A stretch of DNA of 64,000 bases, from assembly GCF_020536995.1 (NCBI RefSeq), contig NC_068369.1, forward strand, positions 25,139,040 to 25,203,039. The letters run 5' to 3'. The position numbers were made by a program, and so were the translations under genes. Positions 13,051 to 24,846 of the stretch are shown piece after piece (the first letter of the stretch is position 1; every line of letters begins with the position of its first letter). A model generated the notes under the pieces. The model saw only the letters and a program-made list of their open reading frames with translations. It was not told the origin of the DNA and searched no databases. This stretch comes from Dreissena polymorpha (taxonomy: Eukaryota > Mollusca > Bivalvia > Myida > Dreissenidae).

Positions 13051-13541
13051 AACTACTGGTTGTTGGTCAGTTATCACTTACACGTTTCAACATCAAAAAT
13101 ATTTTAGTGAGGCCTGACTCCTGGATACGATGTTTTTCAAAACTTATACCGACATTTTTAACAAGAACCATAATGAGTTAAGCGCATTAATGCTCCACCA
13201 TGTACTTGTTTAAGCAATATCAATGCAAGGGGAAATGCAGAACTATTACAATGAGTTAACTCACTTGAACTTACTATCACCAAAATTGTAAGCGAATATA
13301 TTACACAATTACATTTGAATATGTACATGAATACATATTGAAACGAAACATATGTATACGATATATACCTATTGAAGAAATAAAATAATGAATCTTTACA
13401 GTAATAGGGATATGTCATCATAGTGATTTACATTTCCTAAATGTAAATAACAATGAATTTCATAGTTCCAGTGATATATGCATCAAGCTTTTCAGCTATT
13501 TAGCTTTTTAAAGTCCCACTTCTACGAGGACAGTGAATAAT

Positions 13542-13877
13542 ACAGTAACCATGAGGTAGTCCGCCTTGTTGAGTGTGAAGTGTATAGTAACCTTGAGGAT
13601 ATCCGCCTTATAGAGTGTGAAGTGTAACTGTAAACTTGAGGTTGTCCGCCTTATAGAGTGTGAAGTTTACAGTTACCGTGGGGTAGTCCGCCTTATAAAG
13701 TTTGAAGTATACATTAATCCGCTGTATAGAGTATGCAATTTACAGTTACATAGAAGTAGTCCGCCTTGTTAGGTGTGAAGTTAACATTTACCTTGAGGTA
13801 ATCCGACTTTTAGAGTTTGAAATTAATAGTTACCTTGAGGTAGTCCGCTTTGTAGAGTGTGAAGTTGACCCCGGTGC
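13542..13877 (-). repeat. ~42 bp minisatellite derived from exon 10 end and donor
   Basis: About seven imperfect units, each built on 'ttgaggtagtccgccttata' plus 'gagtgtgaagt', run into the real exon. Read on the minus strand a unit is the last 11 codons of beta-mannosidase exon 10 ([10 protein letters not shown]) plus the splice donor and a few intron bases. The array therefore duplicates an exon end together with its donor site. Units vary by substitutions; one near 13712 is shortened. Confidence 0.9.
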
Positions 13878-14526
13878 CGTACCAGTCCTGTACCAGAGCC
13901 TTCTCGTTCTCGTTGTTACCGCTGAGCACGATGATGGACGGGTGGTGCTTCATGCGCCGCACCTGAAACAAGGGGCACTTTCAGTTGAACATCGAAATTC
14001 ACGTATCGGTTAAATATTACATTGCCAACATATTGAATGCAGATGTATTTATTAAAAAATATACAGTTTAAATGCTAGCTACGAATAGCAGTTAGTACGG
14101 AAAACAATAGCTTTGAAGTATTGTGTTTTTTTAAGTATGATATTTTTTGGAAATCCAGTTGTATATTAAGATTTAACATTGTTTCATAAGGGGACGCTGA
14201 GGGCCATAGTTCTATTCGTAAGCGGATTGCATGCAAAAAAATTTCATTTGAAGAAAATAGAAAATAAGTATGACTATCAATGCTGGAAGAGTACTAACTG
14301 CATGCCTACAGTAAAAGCGTTTCGAACGTTTTAAAATACATCTCTCACCTGGTAGGTGACTTCCTGTTTCACGGAGTCTATGAACGCTGGGTGGGTGGGG
14401 TACATAGCGCAGGCGAACATAAAGTCCTGCCACAACATGATGCCCAGCTCGTCTGCTATCTCGTAAAATATGTCCATCTCGTAGATCTAAAGACAAAGAA
14501 TATATTTTATTATGTATATAAGCCGC

Positions 14527-14708
14527 GTTCTGGGAAAACGGGGCTTAATGAATGTACGTAAAGTGTCGTCCCAGATTAGCCCGTGCAGTCTGCACATGCT
14601 AATCTGTGACGTCACTTTCCGATTTATTGTTTAACTTAGCAAGTGTGGACTGTACAGATTAATCTGGGACGACACTTTACGCCTACGCATAAAGCCCCGT
14701 TTTTGCAA
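14527..14708. mobile_element. GTCGTCCC-family foldback element (short member)
   Basis: It starts 'ctgggaaaacggggcttaat' and ends 'gcataaagccccgtttt', with 'gtcgtcccagattagccc' and 'taatctgggacgacacttta' as inner arms. It lies in the intron between exons 8 and 9, about 40 bp from exon 9. Copy 2 has it at 43543-43724. Confidence 0.8.
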
Positions 14709-16424
14709 AGCCACACTCATGTGGTCTCCATGACTACCACTATTCCTACGATCAATCTATATAATTTGACCATTTAAAATCAAAGCTCAGCTGTAGCACC
14801 AAACATTAATGAGCCTGATACTCTCTGCTTGTTCCCTATTGTTGAATACATTTATTCAGTGTTATCATACAGTGGTAGCATTCCATGGAAGCATATAACG
14901 ATATCATACAATGGTACCATAAATGAGAGCATGCAATGGTAGCATACATTGGTGGGAAGCATACGAGCAAACGATGGATACAGTTCCCAGTTTAAGCACG
15001 TTCGTATGTGTTTTATCTATGTAAATATACGCCGGGTGTAATAAATTGCTATTCAGTTATCATATTGCTCATAACTGTTTGATTTTAAAACAATCATGCA
15101 CGGAGATAGCACAAAAACAACGTGACTCACCCCTCCTCCCCAAACCCTGAGCGTGTTCATGTGTACGTCCGCTGCAGACTTGAGGTAGTTGTAGACCCGG
15201 TCACGTGTCACGCGCTCCAAAAAGCTGTCAGCAGGGATCCAGTTGGAACCCTTCAGAAATATAGGCCGCCCGTTGATGCGGAAGTAGAATGTCCGGCCTG
15301 GGATGTGATCACAAGTTTTAAAATATTCATAAGGGCTCTAGTCAAATGTAAATTTTATTAAATATTAATACATATGCAAGCTTCTTAATTACTCCGATAT
15401 TGGTCAAGTAAAGTTACATCCATTAAAGAATATGTTGCTCTTTAAAATGATTCAAAATACAATACATGGGAAAACATCAGAAAACGATGTATTAGATTGT
15501 AAAAAAACACTTAAGCTAATATATTCTTAAAGAGCTTTGTGAGTATGGCCCCAGATACCTAGCGACTTGTTAACAGAGACATAGTCCTGGACCAGCTCCA
15601 CTGTACGGAAGCCTATGCGGATCTTTTGTTATTCATTGTTCCCAGCGAGTCCGTGTAGAACACATACAGGTCGTAAAGGGACTGGTTCCCGTACCCGTTA
15701 GGCCACCATTCGTCGATGGCGGCACTCTAAAATAGAATACGTGCTGTAGTTAAAGTAACCTCACGTTATTTCAGCCAAGGTTGTATTACTATAATATGGT
15801 ATGTATTATTTAGTATACAGTCAACTTGCTATGAATAGCCGTATGCATATCGTATATACATACAATTCAATATGTTAATAGTTACCGATTTTTTCACAAA
15901 CAAAATACAAATTTTAACGGAGTACACATTATTGGCCCGTACTTAAAAGATACAATTTATCATAAAAAGCATATTTCATGCTGGTTTAGTGATTTTCATC
16001 TTTGTGAAAGGATATTCACTTTATTTTATGTTACGAACGCCTTTATTTTGTATATAAGTTGTATACAGCTAGTAGAACTCTACCTTGGGGATATTTATGT
16101 TAAACGAAACGCTATCGTTTTGTTTCACCAAATTCACTTGCTTTGATGACGTCACGGAGGTAGGGTAAAGTTTGACCTCAAGTTGACCATGGACCGGAAG
16201 TTGCGCAATGGTCTCCATGAAAATATCCACTTTGAGATGCCATGTGCCGTCTGCATCTGGATGAGAGTCAAATATCAGGTTATGATAGTTCTCGATCGTA
16301 AACATTCGACTTTCTGTTACATCCAATGATGTCTGCAGGTAAACGTCAACTAGTAACACAATATCATTACCGGATACTGTGTCATGTAAAGAGGTTGCTC
16401 ACAGATAGCCGCAATGACACTTTT

Positions 16425-17847
16425 CAAACAAGAGCACCGCCTTGCGGGTGCAAACCGCTCATCTATTTTCTTTTTAAAGGTGAAGAGACTCTCAATTTCA
16501 ATCACAAAGGAGGGAGGGGTGGAGTGAAGAGGGGTGTATAGTGTGTGGGTGTGGACATTTATTACATTATCTTCCAAAAATGCGAAAGAAAATGCCAAAA
16601 AAAAAAATTCGGGGTGGGGGGTGGGGGGGGGGGGAGGGGATTCTTGGGTGCGATGGTTGGACGGTATTTCAAAAATAAAATAATAAAAATAAATATTTGT
16701 GTTTTTTAACCGTTTCAAAAAAAAATTAGGGGGGTGGGGTGGGGGGTATAGTGTGAGGGTGTGGTGGCCATTTGTGAGATGATCTTTAAAAAAATGGGGG
16801 GATTCGGGGGGGGGGAGGGCACGGGGGATGGTTTGGGTGGAGTCTATTGTGGTATGTCAGTAAGAGTAGTTTTGTCAAAGTATCAATCAAATCTAATCAT
16901 AAATAAAGAAGTTATGGCAATTTTAGCAAAATTTAATAATTTGACCTTGAGAGTCAAGGTCATTCAAAGGTCAAGGTAAAATTCAACTTGCCAGGTACAG
17001 TAACCTCATGATAGCATGAAAGTATTTGAAGTTTGAAAGCAATAGCCTTGATACTTTAGAAGTAAAGTGGATCGAAACACAAAATTTGACCATATATTCA
17101 AAGTTACTAAGTCAAAAAAGGGCCATAATTCCGTAAAAATGACAACCAGAGTTATGCAACTTGTCCTTTTACTGTACCCTTATGATAGTTTGCGAGTGTT
17201 CCAAGTATGAAAGCAATATCTATGATACTTTAGGGGTAAAGTGGACCAAAACACAAAACTTAACCAAATTTTCAATTTTCTAAGTATAAAGGGCCCACAA
17301 TTCCGTCCAAATGCCAGTCAGAGTTACATAACTTTGCCTGCACAGTCCCCTTATGATAGTTAATAAGTGTTGCAAGTATGAAAGCAATAGCTTTGATACT
17401 GTAGGAATAAAGTGGACCTAAACACAAAACTTAACCAAATTTTCAATTTCTAAGTATAAAAAGGGCAAATAATTCTGTCAAAATGCCAGTCAGAGTTACA
17501 TAACTTTGCATGTACAGTCCCCTTATGATAGTTAGTAAGTGTTGCAAGTATGAAAGCAATAGCTTTGATACTTAAGGAATAAAATGGACCTAAACACAAA
17601 ACTTAACCAAAATTTTCAATTTTCTAAGTATAAAAAGGGCACATAATTTTGTCAAAATGCACGCCAGAGTTATCTAACTTTGCCTGCCCAGTCCCCTCAT
17701 GATAGTAAGTAAGTGTACCAAGTTTGAACGCAATAGCATTGATTCTTTCTGAGAAAAGTGGACCTAAACGCAAAACTTAACCGGACGCCAACGCCGACGC
17801 CAAGGTGATGACAATAGCTCTTTTTTTTCCAAAAATAGATGAGCTAA
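16425..17847 (+). mobile_element. Dispersed repeat with ~150 bp internal units and inverted ends
   Basis: The left end carries 'agagcaccgccttgcgggtg' then 'gctcatctatttt'. The right end carries 'aaaaatagatgagc', the inverse of the latter. The 5' part is G-rich low complexity (16600-16830). The core has about five units of ~150 bp with 'gaaagcaatagctttgatac', 'aaagtggacctaaacacaaa' and 'cagtccccttatgatagtta'. The 3' part has 'cgccaacgccgacgcc' before 'aaggtgatgacaatagctc'. It lies in the intron between exons 5 and 6. It is non-coding; the proline-rich open frame on the minus strand comes from the G-run. Confidence 0.75.
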
Positions 17848-18024
17848 AATGTGCTAAACATTAAAACAATTAAAACAAACATATTGTAGATCAAGAAGCG
17901 AAATAACAGTAATGATAGTACACTCATACGGGAAATACATTCTTTGAATTGGATATCGATCAAATTACAAAGCTGTCGTTTCTGTTAAATGATGTGACAG
18001 CATGAAATTCGCTGACATCGAGCA

Positions 18025-18540
18025 TCAAGGGATCTTTTCACGCTTTGGTAAATTGACAAAATTGAAAAAAGTTGTTTCAGATTCGCAAATTTTCGTTTTA
18101 GTTATGATATTTGTGAGGAAACAGTAATACTGAACATCTACCATGGTCTAATATAGCCATTATATGCATCTTTTGACGATTTTAAAACCTAAAAATTATA
18201 AAGCGTTGCAACGCGAAACGATTGAATAATTTGGAGAGTTCTGTTTTTGTCGTTAAATTTTGTGAAACTACGAAGATTGCTTATATAAGGTATAAAATAC
18301 GTCAAGTACGTGTACTCGGCCGAATAGCTCAGTAGGCTAAGGCGTTTTTACTTCAGGACTCTGGCAGGACTCCAGGGGTCACTGGTTCGAAACCTGGACC
18401 GGGCAATGTTCTTTTCCTTTTTTAAATTTTATTCTTGATTTTTTACTGGAGCTGTTACGATCCAATGCTTACATTTATCGATATAAAGCATTTAATGAAT
18501 AAGTTAAAAAATGCCAAAATCTGTGAAAAGGCCCCTTTAA
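18025..18540 (+). mobile_element. ~515 bp inverted-repeat element with embedded tRNA-like core
   Basis: The ends are imperfect inverted repeats: left 'aagggatcttttcacgcttt', right 'tgtgaaaaggccccttt'. At about 18318-18408 the element contains a pol III-type A box (TAGCTCAGTAGGCTAAGG) and B box (GGTTCGAAACC), as in a tRNA-derived sequence with a long variable region. The T stem is mispaired and the copies differ in the core, so it is not a working tRNA gene. It combines SINE-like and MITE-like features. It lies in the intron between exons 5 and 6. Confidence 0.7.
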
Positions 18541-18974
18541 TGAAACATATTTGCTCTGATAATGTTATAGTCTCTTATTTCAAATGCAACTGGTTTGAGT
18601 CCCGTTAGCTTTTTTCTTTTTTTATATCAATACAAATTATATACGTGTGTTTATATTTGAGCCCTATAGTTCCGATGTTCAACTCTAGCCATGTTTGACA
18701 TGTCATTACGCACTTAAAAAAACGCAAAATCTTCGCACAAGTCCCTTTAAAGATTGCGTTCAAAAGACATGTTCAGTGAAGCCAAATTATTGCTATAACA
18801 GAGGAGCAAAACAGACTAGACAAACATAACACGGGCAAAACAATTACGTTTAAGACGCACACAATAAAATATTCTTACTCTTCGATGTTTCCGAAGTGAC
18901 GTCTCTTATCACAGCCGTATTGTAGGCTTGAATGTATATGTCCCGCCTGCAACACGTGGAGACAGAATTGTATT

Positions 18975-19320
18975 GAGATGCGATATGGCTATGCTTTATG
19001 AGAGATGATATATAGCTCTGCTATCCCTTATTGCAAGATAGCTATGCTATATACCGTACACATATTATATTAGTATGCTATATAAGAGATTCGATATAAC
19101 TATGCTACACGCTAGATGCGTTATAGCATCATGTATACTAAACGACGTAGGCGATATGGCATATGCTTTATGCAATGCTTCATAGCAATACTTTTAGAGA
19201 AATGTAGTGCAGCTATGCTGTATGATATGTGCGCTACCGCGGTAACTATGCTATATGATTGTTGCAGTAAAGCTTTGCAATATGATAGATGCGATATAGT
19301 CATGCTATGTGATGTTGAAC
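18975..19320. repeat. Degenerate 'gatatagctatgcta' minisatellite
   Basis: Words such as 'gatatggctatgctttat', 'agctatgctatata' and 'gatgcgatatagtcatgcta' recur at roughly 25-45 bp spacing in the intron between exons 4 and 5. Copy 2 has an extra 14 bp unit (aatatgatagatgc repeated), showing recent slippage. Unlike the other two arrays in this gene, it is not derived from an exon edge. Confidence 0.75.
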
Positions 19321-20625
19321 AATTGAAAATGAAAAAGCACGATTATCCCTACCATAGCTAATCAATGAATGAGATTAAAATAGTTGGATTATATTTGTAA
19401 TGGTAAAAAAACTCGCATGGGTGTATACTGGAGTCGATTAATCGAAAACCATGGGGCATACACTCGAATGTCCTGACTATAACAATCCGAGTTCACGTTA
19501 CTATGGTCGTGGGTTTTATGAAGATGCGCTCATTCAACCGTGGTTCTGATGCAGACGGTTTAATATCACTGATCACGTACCAGATTCCCTGGGTTGGGAA
19601 GGAGGGCCCCCAGTCCCAGCTGAAGGAGCACTGCGTCTTCCGGATGAGGTTGGCCCCACAGGCGCCGTGGTACTGGGGCGGCACGCATGTGGGAAGGATG
19701 TCGTAAGGGAGAGAACTCGCTACTTGCTTCACGTAGCCCGTAGCAGACTGGAACTGAACTGTGATCGAGTTTTGGCCGACCTGAATGTATACGAGTAAGT
19801 TGCGATATACATATGGTAAAACATCGGAGTCGTATGTCTGTTGTGTAAAATTGCATGATCCGTTACAAAATGTTGTGTTGAAATGATAACGCAAACATTA
19901 TTATTGTCACAATACTTTTTATTTTATTTAAATCTCTTCTATGTAGCGATTAAACATTTTTATCTTTATAGAAGAATTGAACATATAACCTATCAAGAAA
20001 GATTTCGCTAATATTAAATACCGGTTGAAAATGATACTTTGATCCTAATGCAATCGGTTATCTGGACGGAACACACAGGTTTACTCACCACTAGCGCTTG
20101 CTTGATATCGTACACATATCGCACGAACATGTTCATGGACGTGCCCACAGTCTGGTTGTTCACGGTCACCGTGGCAACGGTATCAAGGCCTTCGCAGACC
20201 AGCACCACCCGGGGGTACGCCAGGGTGTCCGCAGTGACTGGCACGTGTAATGCATAACATAAACATTTGTTGTTCGTTGAACAGAAACTATAATGATACA
20301 ACTGTTATTTTAATAAACCCGCCGTTTGTCAAGCATGCTTGTTGCTAAAGATTACCATTAAGTTTCATAAGAAATTTCGTTTTAACCGTCAGCCGCAATC
20401 TACACTTGTAAGTAAATCAACATGTCCATGTCTAAAAAGTACGTTTTTCTGTATAAAAAGGTCAGTATGAACGTGTACCTTGAAAGGTCCGTGTGTACGC
20501 CCAATCCCTGTCTCCTATCCAGCCGTACTCTTTGTCGTTCATCCGGAAGTAGGGGTCCCCGATCCTGCCGCTGGCTATCAGGGCCGTGTACATAGAGCCG
20601 GGCACCGTACCAGGGACACTGATAT

Positions 20626-20990
20626 CTAAAATGAGCCGGGCACCGTACCCGAGACACAGAAATATAAACAAAGCCGGGCACATTACCCGAGACACTGATA
20701 TCTAAACAAAGCCGGCTCCGAACCCGACACACTGATATCTAAACAAAGCCGGGCATCGTATCCGAGGCACTGATATCAGAACAGAGCTGGCACCGTACCC
20801 GACATGCTGATATCTAAACAGAGCCGGTCACCGTACTCGACACACTGATATCTAAACAGAGCCGAGCACCGTATCCGAGACACTGATATCTAAACAGAGC
20901 CGGGCACATTACCCGAGACACTGATATCTTAACAGAGCCGGCACCGAACCCGACACACTGATATCTAAACAGAGCCCGGCATCGTATCCA
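20626..20990 (-). repeat. 38 bp minisatellite derived from exon 2 acceptor
   Basis: About nine to ten units of 37-38 bp, consensus plus-strand words 'gatatctaaacagagccggg' and 'caccgtacccgagacact', abut exon 2 of beta-mannosidase. On the minus strand every unit carries TTTAG followed by ATATCAGTGT and an exon-like start ([10 protein letters not shown] against the real [10 protein letters not shown]). The array is thus a string of pseudo-acceptors with exon starts. The unit length is not a multiple of three. Confidence 0.93.
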
Positions 20991-20993
20991 TAT

Positions 20994-21345
20994 AATTTAA
21001 ATATATATCTGGTGGTTACAAGGTAGAAATCCGTCTTTTTGCGCTTTAAAACTTAAAGATAATCGCGCTTGTCGAAATGGACGTATACGTCTAGAAATCA
21101 TTCTTTCGGGTTTAAAAGCGGTGCCGTTTGAAAAATAATAAATTACTTGCTAACTAGGTTATAGATTTAATTTTATATATATGCCAATAAGAATATATCT
21201 GGTGGTTACAAGGTAGAAATCCGTCTTTTATGCGCTTTTAAAACTTAAAAATATTCACGTTTGTCGAAGTGGAACGTATACGTATAGAAATCCTACTTTC
21301 GGTTTTAAAATAATAAAAAAAATAATTGCTAATAAGGCTATTGAT
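20994..21345. repeat. Diverged two-unit tandem repeat in mannosidase intron 1
   Basis: The segment 'tatctggtggttacaaggta' followed by 'gaaatccgtctttt', 'cgtatacgt', 'tagaaatc' and 'ggttttaaa' occurs twice, about 190 bp apart (20998 and 21194). The two units differ by several indels. Copy 2 has the same pair at 50045-50345. Confidence 0.8.
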
Positions 21346-21847
21346 TTAATGACTATTTTGCATACTTTCAAATTGCATCTATATGTATTGATTAACATGT
21401 ACTTTATTTCAAGGTGTGTGGCTTTAAATACTGCTACTTTACCTTTTAAAAAACTGACAAAGATGACTATTGTTACTCTATATATTATTAGATGGTTAAT
21501 ATACATGTTAACATTTTATATAAATTAACATAAGTGATAAGTGAATCTGGAGTGTTACAATTGCAATGACCAAGTTGCTTACAGCACAACAAAAAACAAA
21601 TGGAATGTATACAAACAATAAACGCTTGAATGCATGAAACAGCAGCTTTAATCATACACTATCATATGACTATGACTAGTGACATAAAGAACATTTAAAC
21701 CCGTAAATAATGTAAACACTGCTATAGTAACCGACTGAAATACTGACCTCCCGAGGAGACTATCCATTGTCCATTCAGACTGATTGTATTCGTTGCCATG
21801 CCTTCAGCAGCGAGCAACAACAACGACAACAATAACACGGTTACCAT

Positions 21848-23750
21848 CTTAACTGCAAAACGCGTTATTTATTTAAAGTCGACATAACTTCATTCGTAGT
21901 TTGTTTAGTACTTTTAGCTGTGTTGATGTGTTTGCTTTGGGATATCAGTCTTGTTGTAGACAGTAAGTGGACCTTTCCCGTGATTTCAGACGATATAAAC
22001 GCATGATAACACGCTAGTTATCATATGTGATTGCATATATAAGGTATGAATATTAAATTATTCTCGATGTTATAAATACGGTATCGTGTTGGTATTGTAC
22101 ATGCCTTATAGAAGAGAGAGTACATGTATGTTCATGGTTGAGCGCGATAAAGCACGGGTTTTTTCATTTAGGCGTTTGAACGAGTTTAAAATCAATTGAT
22201 GCATAATTCAAGATGTGTATTTCGTAAGTTTGCACTACAGGGTGCAGAATCAACGGGGTGTCCTGGGTTTTGCACACGGGCTGGGCAGAATGTGAACACA
22301 CCGTTAAGAACTTTAGTTTTGTAATAATTCAAGTTTTGAAATACATTTGCAAAAATTGTGTGCATACAAGAAAGTTTTTCTCGCAGGTTGTGCGGGAAAC
22401 TGAAGATATAATAATAAATCCTTGAATACGTCTCAAATCGTTGACAAAATTTCGTGAAGCATAGCCTTGTTCAATGAATGTAGTAGATACCGAATTTGTG
22501 AATAAGAACACGGGCTAATTAAATAAAGTAATTCCGGTGTAATTCACATTTCGATAAGCAGCATAAAACTTTGTCTTTTATGCACAAGTTGACATTCTTA
22601 AGAAAAACAGTTTTACAAAGTTACTTGAAATAAAGCATCACTATACCGTCGTGAATATATCCATTAAAGTTAAAAGGTGGTAATTTAAAAACAGTTTTTA
22701 GTTCATGTGAGATGGTATCCTAGCACGAATCTTTTTTTTTGCTGACAAGGATGTTGAACGTTTACGAACGTCTCGAGACTCTTCAACTTACGGGTGTCAT
22801 TGAGATCGATCTCCGTTGCACATCGAAGACAAACGGGCGGTTGTGTGTAATAATTTATAAGAAGAGAATATGTGAAAATTAACAAGGGTAATACCGATGA
22901 TTCCATTGTTGATAATGATATTAATGTTGATGATGATGATAATTTTCCTTATGTTGATGATGAGGATTTCACAGTATTTTGAGAATAGAGAATCATACAT
23001 TTATTCATAACTACGAATAAGTATATGCATATAGAGCTACTTGGCGACATGATATTTTAGAACACAAAGCTAAACCGGCATTCTTTAAGGCGATGGATGG
23101 GTAAGTTGTGCACCCGAGAAAAATACTGTTGACTGTGGCTAATTTCGACTTTAACTACTATATCGTCGAAACAGTTAGAATACATGAGTGATAACAACGT
23201 GAATAAAATATTTCAATTTATTGACTTACAATATGCAATATTTAATTAAGCTGTTATCGATATGAATAATGACAGACTACGATAACAATATAAAATATAT
23301 ATATGAAGTACCGACATTTTTGCATAGTTCGTTTGGCACATGTTGATTAACAGAAGAATCATTTGTTTTCTATTATTTCCTCTTGGTAAGATAACATGGA
23401 CAGAAAAAGAATATAAAAATGCAATTGGTTGTTAAATACATTGCTTCCTCCGTGTATGATAATTATCGTTTACGACAGAGAGAACACAGTCACATATTAA
23501 AATCAATATTCCTTTTCAATGCGTGTTTTTTTCTGTTCCAGCTTAAAGAAATGTTTGAAACAGTAATTTACATTCCTAAACATACACAAATTGCGCCATG
23601 CGATTTTGTGAGATGAATACGTTAACCGTTCAACAAGGGACAAACGATGGGACAGATTGCCTAAAACTATGCTGTAATGAAATATGCAAATCATGTACGT
23701 ATGTGATGGTTCCCGACTAATATTTAACATGGGGAACCTTTGCAAAATCA
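21848..23750. other. Intergenic region between mannosidase and small GHVS/NCS gene, copy 1
   Basis: It is AT-rich with no supported gene. It should contain the beta-mannosidase promoter. A CAG-type promoter motif or TATA box could not be assigned with confidence. It includes the empty TTAA site (22304-22307) at which copy 2 carries an inserted element, and a gatgatgat-rich stretch near 22925-22970. Confidence 0.6.
22304..22307. other. Empty TTAA target site of the copy 2 insertion
   Basis: Copy 1 reads 'caccgttaagaactt' with no insertion. Copy 2 reads 'caccgttaa', the 485 bp element, then 'ttaagaactt'. The pair fixes the target as a single TTAA. Confidence 0.93.
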
Positions 23751-24789
23751 TCAGCGAAAACACGGGAAACAAGACATCGCGTGTTCCCCGTCGTCTGTCA
23801 AACCCACTAACGTTCGCCCCCTTTTGCTGATCTTTGTCCACCAAGTTCGTCGATTTCTCTTCGATTTGGTCTCTTCCCGTCGCTGAATCACAACAAACTC
23901 GCTCTCCTGAGTGATGTTAATCGCCTCCATATCGCGACTCAGATGCATGTTCTTGTACTCGCCCGAGATGAGCCGCTGTACCACGCGCTCGACGTCATTT
24001 GGCGTCCACACCTCCTTGATGACGTACCAGTCCTCTACGTTGCCATAGACGACACTAAGTGCTTTAGAAACGACCGTAGAGCAGTTGCACTCATTAGATG
24101 ATACGTGTTTGTCTTCGATTTAAATTTCGTCCACCATTCTATGATAAGGGCATCCTCTTCTTTGGTTGTGTCCAGATTGTAAACTGTCGGTCGCACGCCG
24201 TCGAAATTTGCTATATCCATTGCTAAGGTTTGGTCCTCCACTGCTTTGACACCCTGGACTGTTATCTGTTTGGCTGTTAGAGAGTTTGAGTTTATGCATC
24301 CATAAATTCATCAATTACTGTGCTCAGTCATTAAATAGATTTAACATTCCATTCATTAAGTTCAATGTTGTGTTATTTGTGTGTTGTTTGTATTGTGAAT
24401 TCTCCATGGGTATTAGTTGTTTTCTGCAAATCAATTTCCATTCCTTAAATAGTAAATGTTTAATAACCAGTTTCCGTATTTCATGGATAAATGTGTATAT
24501 GAATGCATTAACGTATAGAATCTACGTACTTCAAAACAAAAACGCCTTTTTATAGAATGTCAATATTGACCAATTCATGAAAGACCCATCAAATTTAAAT
24601 TTCACTGAAAATAAGGCTTGTATAAATTAACATAGCACATAGCATTCGTTTAGCAGTCAATACTATGACTCAATACTCACTCTTTTTACCGGGCCACCAG
24701 CTGATATGGACGCCGTTGGGAAGTCCCATGGACACGTGACCTCTCGTGCTCACGCCGTCACCGTCCCACTTGTATATCACCAGTGGCAT
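23751..24789 (-). pseudogene. Small GHVS/NCS-motif protein, copy 1 (frameshifted)
   Basis: It has two exons on the minus strand, 24681-24789 and 23751-24273, as in copy 2. Copy 1 lacks one base after the codons for TYHLM (plus strand 'gttgcactcattag' against 'gttgcacttcattag' in copy 2, near 24090). The frame is lost just before the NCS motif, so the putative catalytic cysteine is not encoded in frame. The part after the break is otherwise close to copy 2, with CCFPCFR at the end changed to SCFPCFR. It is either a decaying gene or a one-base read error; see the intact copy for the family discussion. Confidence 0.7.
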
Positions 24790-24791
24790 GA

Positions 24792-24846
24792 TGACGTCAC
24801 ATCCGAGCACCAATAAATGGTTTTGATTTTTGTTGCGTTGACGTCA
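24792..24846. promoter_or_regulatory. Twin palindromic CRE-like sites upstream of the small gene
   Basis: TGACGTCA occurs at 24792-24799 and again at 24839-24846, 47 bp apart. The first begins two bases before the minus-strand start codon (24789). Both are kept in copy 2. The full CREB/ATF consensus twice within 55 bp is unlikely by chance, but where transcription starts is unknown, so at least the first may be in the 5' UTR. Confidence 0.5.

Larger units (their letters stand above)
7190..21847 (-). pseudogene. MANBA: Beta-mannosidase, copy 1 (one frameshift)
   Basis: This is a GH2 lysosomal beta-mannosidase, which removes terminal beta-mannose from glycoprotein-derived oligosaccharides. Exons 5' to 3' on the minus strand: 21748-21847, 20479-20625, 20089-20237, 19581-19780, 18879-18946, 16084-16256, 15559-15726, 15131-15297, 14349-14486, 13834-13962, 12432-12573, 11032-11211, 10522-10619, 10004-10151, 9321-9513, 8652-8799, 7803-7988, 7190-7426. 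Splice sites are GT-AG and phases agree throughout. Exon 7 is one base shorter than in copy 2 (AACAAAAGATCC against AACAAAAAGATCC near 15634), which brings a stop a few codons later and removes both catalytic glutamates. No other exon lesion was seen. The change lies in an A-run, so sequencing error is as likely as real decay. Otherwise the protein is almost identical to copy 2. Confidence 0.85.

Noticed and set aside
16146-16153. TGACGTCA as a CRE
   Set aside because: It lies within the coding part of beta-mannosidase exon 6, so a single 8 bp match there is more likely incidental.
16350-16718. Proline-rich minus-strand open frame
   Set aside because: It is encoded by the complement of a G-run low-complexity tract; its length changes between copies.
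18318-18408. Functional tRNA gene
   Set aside because: A and B boxes are present, but the T stem is mispaired, the core differs between copies, and it sits inside a dispersed element.
20626-20990. CRISPR-like array
   Set aside because: Units are contiguous without unique spacers and derive from a eukaryotic exon edge; it is a minisatellite.
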